Shown piece by piece: positions 10,909 through 21,816 of a stretch of 64,000 nt of DNA. The notes under the pieces were generated by a model. That model was not told the DNA's origin, did no database searches, and saw only the letters and a program-made list of their open reading frames with translations. This DNA is from Hordeum vulgare subsp. vulgare. Lineage: Eukaryota > Streptophyta > Magnoliopsida > Poales > Poaceae. The position numbers were made by a program, and so were the translations under genes. How positions within the stretch are numbered: the stretch's first letter is position 1; every line of letters begins with the position of its first letter. The DNA lies in NCBI RefSeq assembly GCF_904849725.1, contig NC_058518.1, positions 210,006,741 through 210,070,740 on the forward strand. The letters run 5' to 3'.

Positions 10909-11404
10909 TGTTGGTTTTGAATCGCTAGATCAAATCACCAGAACGCTCGCTTGCAAAGCTAGCAAGCAAGAAGCAAGCTAGCAGCTTGATTGATTCTGTG
11001 TGGAACAGTGCACGTACGTCCAGCCATATATGTATGTAATGTAGGAGCGCCTGGTAGAGCTAGCTATGCTACCAGTTGATCAATTGATCGTTTCTCTAGG
11101 GAACATCTCGGTTTCTCTCGGCGTAAACTCGTTTGTAACTTGCGATCGAATCCTGATCGAAGGAAAGCTTTTTGTGGTGCGTACAACCTTGCACCTTTTC
11201 GTTTATTTCTCTAGTATATAAAGAGGTACAACATCGCGTCCAACCCGTCTTGGAAACCATGGCCAACACGACACAACCCAAACTCAGCCGAGTTTAGTTT
11301 GGACTCAAGGTAAACACGAACTAGCTAGACAAGAAAAAAACCGCACTACTGTTTGCTATACAGACTCTTTTGGACCTGACCATACAACCTGGCTAACTAC
11401 AACA
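10909..11404 (-). repeat. copia-2 3' LTR
   Basis: 496 bp, from TGTTGG at 10909 to ACTACAACA at 11404 on the + strand. On the minus strand it is preceded by the purine-rich AAGGAGGTGAA, a polypurine tract. Compared with the right LTR it has about 70 bp of extra sequence near 11015-11080 and lacks the nad4 segment. Confidence 0.85.
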
Positions 11405-13290
11405 TTCACCTCCTTAACCTGGTTGTTTTGTCTCCATAGCTTCTACTCCGACTTTCTTCCTCATCTTGACGAACTTCTGTCGGCCAAGGGACTTGGTGAG
11501 AGTGTCGACAAGCTGGTTCACATGAACCTCGATCTTCCTCAATGCACTCCCGGATATGGTGGAACCGGGTATCTATGTGCTTGCTCCTCGTGATGAACCG
11601 GATTTTTGCACAATGAAATTGCAGCTTGGTTGTCGATCTTCAATGACACCTGTTGCACCTCCCGTTTTGCAAGATCAACTAGAAGTCTTCTCGGCCACAC
11701 AACTTGACAAGCTGCCGTGCTCACCGCTATGTATTCTGCCTTGCATGATGACAGTGCCACTACCTTTCGCTTTTGAGAATTCCAGCTAATAGGATTCAGA
11801 CCAAGGTAGAATACCATGCCCGTCGTGCTCTTCCGATCATTCACATCACCTGCTATGTTGCTATCTGAGTATCCATGGACTAATCCTTCCTTTCCCTTTA
11901 TGTACGTGCAACCAAGATTTATAGTGCCTTCCACATAGCGCAAGATTTGCTTGACCGTGCTCATGTGTTCAATTGTTGGATTCTCCATGAAACGACTCAG
12001 ATCCTGACTGAATAAGCCAAGTCAGGTCGGGTATGCACATAATATCTTAGGCTGCCCAACAATGCTTCGATAGATTGTGGTGTCCACCGGAGGATTTGAG
12101 CTATGCTTGCTCAACTTGTGACGTTGGTCCACTGGAACTTGCATCTCGTTGCAATTTGTTATGCCGAACTTGTCCAATAACTTGACCGCATAAGCCTATT
12201 GACATTTCTCTGGAGCTTTGCTTCATTTGATGCCCAAGTAATAGCCGAGTAATCCCAGATTGCTCATGCTAAACTTCTTAATCTATGCCTTGAAACCTTC
12301 TATTTCTTGCGTGCTATCTCCAGTGTTAATCAGGTCGTCGACATAAACTCCAACTAGCAGGTTTGAGCCTTTGAAATTCTTTATATAGATTGCGTGCTCG
12401 AGGGGACATCTTTTGAACCCGAATGAGACCAAACTTGGTCTAACTTTGAGTTCCAAGATCTTGGCACTTGCTTTAGTCCATAAAGTGCCTTCTTGAGCTT
12501 GTAAACTTTTCCTTCTTCGTCTTTCTTCTTGTAGCCGAGGGGTTGTTCCACGTACAGTTCTTCTGTGAGGTCACCGTTGAGGAAAGTGGATTTAACATCC
12601 ATATGATGAACCTTCCAATCCTCTTGTGTTGCCAAAGCTAGGAGCACCCTCACTGTCTCGAGTTGAGCGATCGGTGCAAACACCTCCACATAGTCTAACT
12701 CCTTGACGTTGTACATAGCCCTTTGCGACGAGTCTTGCCTTGTACTTCACAATAGCACCCTTCATGTCCTTCTTTAACTTGTAAACCCACTTCAAACCTA
12801 TGGCCTTTTGGCTCAAAGATCTGGTTACATAAGTCCACGTGCCGTTGCTCTCAGTCGCCTTCATCTCCTCATCCATGGCGTGCGTCCAACTTGAACTTTT
12901 GCTTGCCTTTACGAAGTTCACCGGCTCCTCAACTCCAAGCAAACATATTTCGGAGTACTTGAGTGTAACTGGCTTTGTGTACTTATAGACTTGTAGCACC
13001 GAAGTCCGAAGGAGGCAGTTGTGGCTTGCGAAGGAGGCGACACAAATCGTGTCGGCGCCGATGCACCGAGGAAGACGGCTGAGTCCCGGGCATGGTAGAT
13101 ACCGGGTCGTCGGCATCCACGTCTTGGCATTGTCGTTGTGACCGTGACCATCATCTTGATTGTCGTTGTCATTATGTGCCTCGTAGTCGATGTTGTCGCC
13201 AAGATCTCCGCCCTTTTTGTGCACACCGTTTTCGCTATCACCTGGTGACCCATGCACGTCGGTGTTGGTGTCAGATCGCTGCCAGTGCAG
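11405..13290 (-). pseudogene. copia-2 RT and RNase H (broken)
   Basis: Minus-strand RNase H shows GYSDSNIAGDVNDRKSTTGM and VVALSSCKAEYIAVSTAA between about 11600 and 11870, with DNQAAISLCKNPVHH after it. The RT shows GLKWVYKLKKDMKGAIVKYK near 12750-12810, HMDVKSTFLNGDLTEELYVE near 12550-12610 and KKALYGLKQVPRSW near 12450-12500. The frame changes near 12590 and again near 12400, and the VDDL catalytic region near 12330 lies outside the long open frames. It cannot make an active enzyme. Confidence 0.88.
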
Positions 13291-13294
13291 TCAC

Positions 13295-14151
13295 CTAGGT
13301 TGGGTGTCTTGCTAGCCACCTGGACGTCCTCCCCTGCATCATTATCAGTTGGAAATTCAATCGTGAATATGTTACCGTTTGGAGCATCATCGACCGCTGT
13401 GCTCCAATTCCATGCTTGGTTTTCTTCAAACACAACGTCGCGTGAAATTCGTAGATTCTTGATTCGTGGATCATAGAAGCGATATGCCTTTCGAAACTCT
13501 CGTATCCGATGAAAACCATCTTGGTGCTATGATCGACAACCTTTGAGAGATGCGGCTCTGCCGCCTTCACATGCGCCATGCACCCGAATATCCGTAGATG
13601 AGACACATTCGGCTTACATACGTAAATTGCCTTCGTTGGAGCTTGGTTGAGAAGATAGACCGCCGTTGAGAAAACTTCTCCCCAAAAAGTCCCCCACAAG
13701 TTCTTGCTCTTGAGTAAACTCCTTCCCATGTCAACGACGATTCGATTGCGCCTTTCAATAACCCCGTTATGCTGCGGTGTATAAGGTGCCGGGAGGAACT
13801 TTTGTAAGCCAATCTTCTCACATTAGTTGTTGAACTCGTTCGACGTAAACTCTCCGTCATGATCTGTGTGTAGAGCGTGAACCTTTAGCTTGTGTACCAT
13901 CTCTGTTGCAGCCTTCAGCTTCTTGAAAGCTTCGAACACCTCATCTTTAGATCATAGGAGAACGACCCACACGTATCTTGAGTAGTTATCTACCACAAAA
14001 AAGAAGTACTTTCCCGTGTGAGCTGCCAAGGTGATAGGGCCACATAGATCACCATGGAGCAGCTCGAGTGCATCTCTTGCACGATAGGTAGACTGAGCAA
14101 GGAACAATTTTCGTTGCTGTTTTCCAACCAAGCACCCGTCACATGCCTCAA
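13295..14151 (-). pseudogene. copia-2 integrase (broken)
   Basis: The minus strand reads CDGCLVGKQQRKLFL near 14090-14135 (the second half of the HHCC zinc region), LELLHGDLCGPITLAAHTGK near 14010-14070 and DNYSRYVWVVLL near 13955-13990. Downstream are KSKNLWGTFWGEVFSTAVYL near 13660-13720 and LRIFGCMAHVKAAEPHLSKV near 13530-13590. The catalytic core is split across frames around 13800-13950. The first half of the zinc region is separated from this part by the insertion at 14152-14848. Confidence 0.85.
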
Positions 14152-14848
14152 CCTGGCAATCGGGTTGGGTATGGTCGGATCGACCTCTACCAGACCCACG
14201 CCCGTAACTCTTATCGGGTATTTTAGGCGCCCACGACCCTACCCATGGATCTTGACTCATGCTTATGCCCGAACCCACCGGGTCGCCTGACCCGATCGAG
14301 CACCCATCGGGCAGAGTAGGTGTTCCTGACGAGATGTACTCAAGATTCACCTGTTGCATTTTATAAACTTAGCGGTGGTTCGTTCCTTCATACCTCGCCG
14401 AGGTGGTACTAATATTCAAGCGCAGGTGCCATTCAAGCGCAGGTGCCATTCAAGCGCAGGTGCCAGGCCACTAGGGATGCATGGCATGCAACAAGGAAGT
14501 CTAGTATGGGCCGGTTGCTGACTGTTTTTAGGCCTATCATTCATGCACATGTTGATAAATGAAAAAAAGAAAAGGGGTAGATATTGTATGGGCCTAACTG
14601 TTGTGTGTTGTTATCCCTGTTATATACTATACATTGTGTTTGCAACATTTCTTACACATGTGAAACAAAATAGTTATATAAATATTATATTAATCGGGTT
14701 GCCCATCGGGTGACCCATGGGTATAGTTTTGTACCCATACCACACTACCCACGACTAACTTGGTTACCCATGGGTCGTACCCGTGGGCGAAGATTAAGAC
14801 CCATACCCTATCCATTCGGCTTGGGTGCCCATGGGTCGAATTGCCGGG
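14152..14848. mobile_element. probable non-autonomous DNA transposon in copia-2 integrase
   Basis: About 697 bp of AT-rich DNA separates two halves of the copia-2 integrase zinc region (HVDCVC... and ...VEACDGC). The ends carry CCTGGCAATCGG and, inverted, CCCGGCAATTCG. Internally ACCCATGGGT-type palindromes recur near the right end. A clean target duplication could not be set: the candidate flanks match at 6 of 8 positions. There is no transposase frame. The borders are approximate. Confidence 0.5.
14413..14463. repeat. 17-bp tandem triplication
   Basis: Three adjacent copies of ATTCAAGCGCAGGTGCC, the first slightly different at its edge, lie within the inserted sequence at 14152-14848. Confidence 0.9.
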
Positions 14849-15216
14849 TTGACACATACGCAATCAACATGGTCGATAAATGGCATCCCGATACCATCTC
14901 CATCTTCGACATCAAATCGTCATTCACTCCGTTCTCGATATCCACCTTGCATTCATTCTCATCAAGCTTCCCGATAGAGATGATGTTGTTGCGAAGCCGT
15001 GGTATGTAGTATACTCCATTGAGTATGTGATGTTCGCCTGTGAGACCCTCGAAGAGGACAGAACCTTGCTCGCAAATCTTCACAGTTGAACCATCACCGA
15101 ACTTGCCCGAGCCTTCACCATCATATTCCAGCTCGAGGAATTTCTCTTTGCACCCTGTCATGTGGTTACTGGCATCCGTGTCGAGTTACCATGACATGTT
15201 TTGATTCCCAGATAGC
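14849..15216 (-). pseudogene. copia-2 protease and GAG-pre-integrase segment (broken)
   Basis: The minus strand encodes WxLDTDASNHMTGCKEKF around 15145-15200, the active-site neighbourhood of copia proteases, although a TAA replaces one residue before LDTDA. It continues with FGDGSTVKI, then HILNGVYYIPRLRNNIISIG near 14970-15035, which is the GAG-pre-integrase domain. A deletion appears to remove about 60-70 codons between ENGV and GMPFIDHVD near 14890-14930. Confidence 0.85.
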
Positions 15217-15230
15217 TTCGGTGTTACTTT
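15217..15230. repeat. LINE-1 target duplication, left copy
   Basis: TTCGGTGTTACTTT, repeated exactly at 18945-18958. It marks the insertion of the minus-strand LINE into copia-2 between the codons for EKKVTP and KLSGNQ. Confidence 0.88.
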
Positions 15231-15630
15231 TTTTTGAAGAAAAGGGGTTTCCCCTGCCCCATTTTATATCATGAAGCAAGACAGGCAAAGTACATAGCAG
15301 CTGACCTAAAACTAGAATCAGCAAAACGGAAATAAAGACCGGCCTAAACGGCATCAAACTCTACCAAGCTAGAGACAACATTCACCCAACACAAGGTTTA
15401 ACTCTTTTATTACATCATCATTAACTATCACCAAGGGAGACCTCGTTGACAAGTTCATCTTCCATTCCTCAGCCTCCGGTCTCACACCCATGCAATCCGC
15501 AACACCTCTCCACGTCGTTTGTTCAACAAAAGAATGCATCTTTGTAGCAGCACCGCCTGTGCATCGTCGCAAAGCACTTTCCATTGGTTTAGGTAGACAT
15601 TCAACTTGGTAAGAATACATTTGACACTTC

Positions 15631-15762
15631 TCCATGTGAGCCCCTGAAAGCAAAACTCGTTTCTTAATTTCCAGAAGCTCCACAAGGAGGCAGCAGTCCA
15701 TGTGAGCCCCTGAAAGCAAAACTCGTTTCTTAATTTCCAGAAGCTCCACAAGGAGGCAGCAG
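15631..15762. repeat. 66-bp tandem duplication in LINE-1
   Basis: Two adjacent copies (15631-15696 and 15697-15762) appear essentially identical. Because 66 is a multiple of three, the minus-strand frame carries the same 22-residue block twice, recognisable by SLWSFWKLRNEFCFQGLTW. Confidence 0.95.
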
Positions 15763-17165
15763 TAACCAAATTAAGAACAAAATTCCTTTTGGGATTTTTC
15801 CACAGTGTAATAATATCACCAAACCCAGCAATCTTATAAATGCAGAAAAAATCAGAGATAAAGTCCCACAGTTGCTGGGCAACCACACAATCAAAAAGAT
15901 GTTGGGTAGTTTCCTCTTCTCCACAAAACAAGCATGATAGATTTTGTACTGGCCTCCGTTTCGCTAGGTTGTCTCGCGTAAGCACTTTATTGTACACACA
16001 TAGCCACAAAAAATATGAATCTTCCGTGGTTCTAGAGTAAATACCATTTGGTTCTAGAGTCCAAATAGGAATATCAGCTAACTCAAGGGGAGTGAACTTA
16101 TTCACTAGCGTAACTAGCTGTTGCCACAAACCCATCCCAGAGTGGTCAACACATCTTCTAAAAGTCAGTTTAAGATTAGTCCCGTCGCAGATCTGTGCAA
16201 CCGAGCTATCTTGTTGGTCACAAATTTTAAACAGGTCCAAAATTGCACTTTAAGGGAACATTCCCCAGCCCAGGTGTCATACCAGAAACTGATCAATTTC
16301 CCATTCCCTAGTTTCCATTTGTAGAAGTTTTTAGAAGCAGCAAAAGCCTAGGTAATACTCTTCCAAAAGGCAGAACGCGTCTCCCCCTTGGCCCAAAAAA
16401 TATTTGGATCATCCACCTTATATTTATAAGAAATAATCCTTTTCCAATCTTTCTCAGAGCCATCATAGAACTGTTTCCCCCACGAGGCTAACAAGGCCAT
16501 GTTAAATTCCTTAATATTAGGAATACCTAGGCCACCGAATTCTTTCTTCCTAGAAACCATACCCCAGTTAGCAAGGTGATACTTGTGTAATTGTGTTGAT
16601 CACCCATGTCCCCCCAAAGAAATGAGCCATTTGCGAATTAATGACATTGATAGCCCATTTGGGAAATGTCAGCATGGCCATAAGGTACGCAGGGATACTG
16701 ATAATACAAGCACATAACAAGATACTTTTACCCCTATAGGTGAGATATCTCCCCATCCATCGTGTCAACCCTTTAATGATCCTATCAATCAACGATTGTA
16801 AGTCTTCTCTTTTCAACTTGTCATAGTGCAAAGGCACCCCCAAATATTTGATAGGAAAAGAGCCTAACTTACAACAAAACATCTGGGCAAATTCTTTAGC
16901 AACATCCTCCTCAACATTAATAGTCATCAAGTCACTTTTGTTGAAATTGATTTTCATGCCAGAAAGGTTCTCAAAACAGGATAATAGCCATTTAAAATTC
17001 CTGGCCTTATCAACTGAATCTTCCAAGAAGAGGATAGTGTCATCTGCATACTGCAGACTGACAACACCTCCGGGGATGACATAAGGCAGAAGCCCCCCAA
17101 TCAAATTCTGATCTATTGCTTTTTGAAGCATTTTCGAGAAAACATCTGCCACTAAGTTAAAAAGA

Positions 17166-17184
17166 AGGGGGGGGGGGGGGGGGG
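17166..17184. repeat. run of 19 G in LINE-1 RT
   Basis: An uninterrupted G19 falls where the minus-strand protein should read QGDPxSPLLFNLV, adding a run of prolines. It may be real expansion or a base-calling artefact. Confidence 0.95.
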
Positions 17185-18944
17185 ACGAAGGGTCCCCTTG
17201 TTTAAGCCTTTTGCCCCCCCACAAAGTGGGGGCCTATTTCATCGTTAATTTTCACACTAAAGGTGTTATTGATTAACATAGATTTAATCCAAGAGATTCG
17301 TCTAGGGCCAAAACCCCTTGATTTGAGCATTTCAAACAGGAAGTCCCAACTAACCCTGTCATAAGCTTTTTCATAATCCAATTTTAACACCAAAACTGGG
17401 ATACCAGCTTTTTTAACCTCATGAATGACCTCATGGGCCATAGCCATAACACACTTTCTAAAACGTACCTACCTTTAATAAAGGCCGTTTGATTAGCAGA
17501 AATTAGTCTGTCCAATAGGGGAAACCCTATTAGTCATAGCTTTAGATAAGATCTTAACACCACAGTTACTCAAGCTGATAGGCTTGAATTTCTTCATATC
17601 CCTAGCATCAACTTCTATAGGAATCAACACAATTGTAGCAAATTTTAGTCTGAAGATCTAGAACACCATTCTCAAAATCTTTGACCAACGTCATAAAATC
17701 AGACTTAATAACTTCCCAAGAAGTCTGTTGAAACAAGAAGGAAAGCCCATCTGGGCCAGATGCACCATGTGCATAAGATCCAAAGATGGCCTCCTTGATT
17801 TCTTCTTCAGGAAAATTTCTCTGAAGAATATCATTCTCTGCTTCAGTCACCATCTCCTCATCCCTCCAGAAGGAAGGTCCCAAAGTAATGTCATGTTTAC
17901 CTTCAAAACTAAATAAGTTTTTATAGGAGGATGTGGCTACTTCTAACATATCTTTGTTAGTATGGACTGGACCATTCTCCCCTACAAGTTCCACCAGATG
18001 ATTCTTCCTATGTCTATGATTAGCCAGCGCATGAAAATAGGCATTATTTTTATCTCCATCTTTAATCTTACGATCTCTAGATCTCTGCCATAAAGCAGTT
18101 TCCTCATGTTGCCAAATATCTGCTAACTCTTTTTTAATCACATTAAGTCTGTTAAAATCTTTTTCCTCGAACTGATTTTTCTCCAAAACACATCAAGAAT
18201 ATCAAACTCTAACAAGAGTTCTTTTTTCTTCTTAATACCAGCCTCTATGTTAATACTCCAACCTTTAATTTTCTTACGAAGAAGTGTGGTTTTATTCATC
18301 TAGATATCCACTGCATTATTATCGGGGACATAAGTACACCAATTTCTTTTAAACAAATCTCTAAAATCAGGTTGATCTAACCATCATTTCTCAAATCTAA
18401 ATATCTTGGGGGAGGTAACCCTCCTAGCTCCAGTATCAATAATAAGCGGGGTGTGGTCACTATCAATTCTAGGTACAACTTTCAATGTGACATGGGATAA
18501 TGAGCATCCCAAGAAATAGAGACAAATACCCTATCAATAGCCGCAAATATAGGGTTTTCTTGATTATTACTCCAAGTAAAACTCCTATTAGCAATGTTGA
18601 TCTCCATTAAGGCTCATTTGTTAATCCAATCATTGAACAGAAAGGCATTTTGAGAATTGATTACTCCATTATTTTCATCAGTCACATATCTAACCAAATT
18701 AAAATCCCCACCAATAATCATTGGATAAGTAAGGTCAGACATAGTATCATGTAATTCAACAATAAATTCAAGCTTCAAATCATGATAAGCAGGGCCATAA
18801 ATTGCAACAAGGTGCCACCTAAAATTATCGCTCTTGTTCCTAATGGTAACCAGAATAATATATTTCTTATTAATAAATCCAATAATCTCGACGAGGTCAT
18901 TCCTAAGACCCAGAAGGATACCCCTGCAGTGTTGACAGCAAATA

Positions 18945-20118
18945 TTCGGTGTTACTTTCTTCTCGTGAAGTAGCACCTTTCGATTTGGTTTCACAACCAT
19001 CGTTTGGACGAGATCACAAACTTTGGCCATCAGAAGACCAAGGCGTTCGCCTTCTTGCTTCGCCAAATTTGCCTTGATCTCCCGCTTGTTAGGCTCCGAA
19101 CAATCCTTCGCAAAGTGACCCATCTCGTTGCAGTTATAGCACTTGACCTCAGACACATCCAAGTACCGTGGCATCCTCTCTTTAGATAGGTCTGCCTTAC
19201 CCTGACCTTGTGGCTTGCTTTATTCCTTTGCCTTTTCCGGTTTGTCCACCGCGCTTCGCGTTGCTTGAGCCTTCGCCACCGTCATGCCTTCCTTTGCTAA
19301 TTGAGGGTTCCCAATCTGCGTGAGAGTACATGAGTTGGCACTACTTCCTCCTTTTCCTTTTCAACAGACACGCATTCTCTTCCCATGTTCGCAGGCGTTC
19401 GATCGCCTCCGTTATGGTCATGTCGTCGATGTAATAAAGCTGCTCGAGTGTGCTGATGATGTACGTGAGTTTGTCAGTCACCAAACTAATATTTTTCCTA
19501 CAATCTCGACTTCCTCGAGCTTTGCACCAAGCGCGTGGATTTCAGTGAGCCGCATGACGTAGTTGTTCACCCATTCAGTTTCCTCCATCCACAACTTGTG
19601 AAATTGGCGCTTCAACACTTGTGCCCGAGCTTTCTTGACGCAATCTTCTCCAATTCTCATCTTGTTGAGTGCGTTCCGTAATAGTTGTTGGTGCCCGAGC
19701 CTTCGTGGCTCAATCTTCTCCAATCCTCTCCCGCCCTCTCGAACTCCGCCAATGCCGTTAGCACGGAATCCGACATGAATTGGGCTATGGTGGCCGTGGC
19801 ACCTTCATTGCACTCCTCGTCGACGACGCTGTCCGTGATTGCCTGCCACACCTGAAGGGTCGTAGAACAATCTTCATCTTCATGGACCACATGTCGTAGT
19901 TGGCGTAGGTAAGCATCGGATTATGGATGGGGATGTTGTGGTGTGATAGTACGTTTGCGCTACCTGACCCTCCACTGCTGGCCGTTGATTTGCCACTCTT
20001 CTTCACCTTGTCGCTTTTCTTGTTTGCCTTGGAATTGCCATTGCCGGACTTGGAGTTGACCGACTCCTTGTTGCTGTCCAACATCGTAGATCGTTGAGGC
20101 TCAGATCGTGGATAACAA
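18945..20118 (-). pseudogene. copia-2 gag with zinc knuckle (broken)
   Basis: The minus strand begins near 20090 with a Ser/Lys-rich N-terminus (SNKESVNSKSGNGNSKANKK), then a Gag core containing HNPMLTYANYDMWSMKMKI near 19870-19930 and QVWQAITDSV near 19810-19850. A CX2CX4HX4C zinc knuckle, CYNCNEMGHFAKDC, lies near 19090-19150. Frame changes occur near 19890, 19700 and 19480. Gag would package element RNA; this copy cannot. The zinc knuckle runs on into VLLHEKKVTP, where LINE-1 inserted. No clear tRNA-complementary site is visible before the right LTR. Confidence 0.85.
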
Positions 20119-20773
20119 CTGTTGGGTTTGAATCCCCGGATCAAATCAATAGAACTCTCGCGTGCAAAGCTAGCAAGCAAGCGACTTGATTGATTCTACG
20201 TAGGACAGTGCACGACGATTAATCAATCTGGCTGTTTCTTTGGGAACGTCTCGTTTTCACTCGACGTAAACTCGCTTGTAACTTGCTATCGAATCCTGAT
20301 CGAAGGAAAGCGTTTTGTGGTGCGTACAACCTTGCACCTTTTCGTTTATTTCTTCGGTATATAAAGAGGTACTGTCACGTCCAACCCGTCTCGGAAACCA
20401 TGACCTACACGACGCAACCCAAACTCAGCCGAGTTTGGTTTAGACTCGAGGTAAACATGAACTAGCTAGACAAGAAAAAAATGACTGCACTAGCGTTTAC
20501 TATACACTCTTTTGGACCCATCGTACCGAATTTGTCTACCATTTTCTTCTTTTTCACTTTAGACAATATGAGTTTATCCGGCACTAGCAGCTTTATCGGG
20601 GAATTTCTAATCTTAGTAGGAGCTTCCAAAGAAATAGCTTAGTAGCCACATTAGCTGCGCTTGGGATGATTTTAGGCGCGGTATTACCTTTGGCTATATA
20701 ATCGTGTGGTTTCTGGAAATTTAAAACCCATTTCCTCTATAAATTCTCTGATCTAACCTGACTCACTACAACA
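20119..20773 (-). repeat. copia-2 5' LTR carrying a mitochondrial insert
   Basis: It starts TGTTGGG at 20119 and ends ACTACAACA at 20773. It aligns with the left LTR from its start to the CTCTTTTGGACC stretch near 20510-20520, and again over the last 20 bases. The roughly 230 bp in between are absent from the other LTR and match mitochondrial nad4. Confidence 0.85.
20522..20753 (+). pseudogene. nad4: mitochondrial nad4 fragment in nuclear DNA (NUMT)
   Basis: Read on the + strand the sequence gives PNLSTIFFFF, MSLSGTSSFIGEFLILVGA, then in another frame QRNSLVATLAALGMILGA, then LWLYNRVVSGNLKP and FLYKFSDL. These consecutive segments match the C-terminal part of plant mitochondrial NADH dehydrogenase subunit 4. 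Small deletions near 20625, 20682 and 20730 break the frame. The fragment lies inside only one of the two copia-2 LTRs, so it arrived after that element inserted. It encodes no working protein. Confidence 0.9.
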
Positions 20774-20778
20774 ATATC

Positions 20779-21497
20779 TCGTCGAGCTTCTAGGGTAGCA
20801 CAATCGGGTACCTTCTGCTATTCTTTATGGACTAGGGTTGCCTTGAGTTATATTCGAAGGATTTGTCCATAGGCATTTCTTGAAGTCGATTTGTTGGTTT
20901 CATGGAGTTTATGTGATGACCAAGGTGGTATTCAAGGATTTATCTAAAGATTTGCCATGTGAGAGTTGAGCTTATTGCAAGCATGTCTTGAAGAAGAAGA
21001 TTGTGTGAATTTGGTGGGATTTGGGAGAGAAAGACTTGGACACTCCGTGTGCCCTTGTCATTGCATTTGGTGCATAGATTTGAGTTCTCCACGGTGATAC
21101 GTGGAAGTGAAGTTTGATAATCTTATTACTCTTGGGTGTTTGGGCACCTAGATCATGTCCCTCTTGGGTGCTTTAAATCATTGTGGTGTAAAGCTCCAGT
21201 CAAGCGTCGGAGTCTCAAATTAGATTGTGGAGATTGCCTCGAGCAATTTATGCGGGTTTCAGTGACCGTCCCAAGGGTTAACGAAGTGCACGGGTTCGGT
21301 AACCGCCCCAAGGTTGCCATTTGTACTGGTTCAGTGACCGCCCTCAAGGGCCCCTTAGTGGAATCATGGTATCTTGCATTGTGCGAGGGCGTGAGGAGAT
21401 TACGGTGGCCCTAATGGCTTCTTTGTGACCATTGTGCCTCCACATCGCTCCAAAGGGAGTATAGCATCCGCAAGGGTGTAAACTTGGGGATACATCT
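20779..21497 (+). repeat. fragment of an unclassified LTR-like repeat (R1 copy A)
   Basis: From about 20810 onward this matches the reverse complement of parts of 56797-59158. Shared stretches include CATAGGCA(C/T)TTCTTGAAGT, GATACGTGGAAGTGA, GTGACCGCCCTCAAGGG and GAGGGCGTGAGGAGATTA. No coding domain is recognised. Its right end is cut by the gypsy-2 LTR. The open frames here have no known similarity. Confidence 0.75.
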
Positions 21498-21816
21498 TGT
21501 AGGAGCTAGGGTCCTACCGGGCCTCTGCCTGAGATTGTAGGGGAAGGAGGGGAGTTGGCGTGGGATACATCCAAAGAGGGTGCCGTCTCGCATGGAGGGG
21601 AGGCGGCGGCGATGGGAGAGGCGGTGGCTAGGGTTAGGGATTCCGGCTCCTCTAGGTGCCGGGCAATAGAATATTCTTATTGCTTAATTCCAAAAGGGTG
21701 TCTTACAACTGTTTGTATAATCTTGATGCTAATAAAAATAAGATAACTTGGGCTAAGCCCCTAACTAAACGGGCCCATTGGGCCTCCTTCGGCTATAAGC
21801 GATGCCGGTCATAACA
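21498..21816 (-). repeat. gypsy-2 3' LTR
   Basis: On the minus strand it begins TGTTATGACCGG and ends CTCCTACA, about 319 bp. The polyprotein reading runs into its start. The left border rests on the TG/CA ends and on the break of repeat R1 at 21497, since no second LTR is available for comparison. Confidence 0.72.

Larger units (their letters stand above)
15231..18944 (-). mobile_element. 5'-truncated L1-type LINE (LINE-1)
   Basis: This non-LTR retrotransposon lies on the minus strand, with its 3' end at the left, where a T-run at 15228-15235 is the complement of the A-tail. A 14-bp target duplication flanks it. In minus-strand order it holds the C-terminal part of the endonuclease, the reverse transcriptase and the zf-RVT region. 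The 5' part, with ORF1 and the endonuclease N-terminus, is absent, as is common after incomplete reverse transcription. Confidence 0.93.
15482..18944 (-). pseudogene. LINE-1 ORF2 (endonuclease end, RT, zf-RVT), broken
   Basis: The endonuclease remnant near 18614-18860 has HLVAIYGPAYHDLKLEF and MIIGGDFNLVRY. The RT shows GPDGLSFLFQQTSW near 17700-17760, KLDYEKAYDRVSWDFLFEML near 17330-17390, the catalytic LQYADDTILFLED near 17020-17060 and KYLGVPLHYDKLKREDL near 16800-16850. The zf-RVT part near 15880-15990 has RDNLAKRRPVQNLSCLFCGE and TTQHLFDCVVAQQLW. Frameshifts and stops separate these pieces, notably around 17450-17600 and 16240-16560. A run of 19 G and a 66-bp in-frame duplication are described separately. 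Confidence 0.92.
10909..20773 (-). mobile_element. Ty1/copia element with both LTRs (copia-2)
   Basis: The 5-bp flanks ATATC at 10904-10908 and ATATC at 20774-20778 form a perfect target duplication. Both LTRs end in ACTACAACA on the + strand, the complement of TGTTGTAGT. Between them, on the minus strand, lie gag, protease, integrase, RT and RNase H in copia order. The element carries a LINE in its gag-protease linker, another insertion in the integrase zinc region and a mitochondrial fragment in its right LTR. Many frameshifts and stops make it non-functional. Confidence 0.9.
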
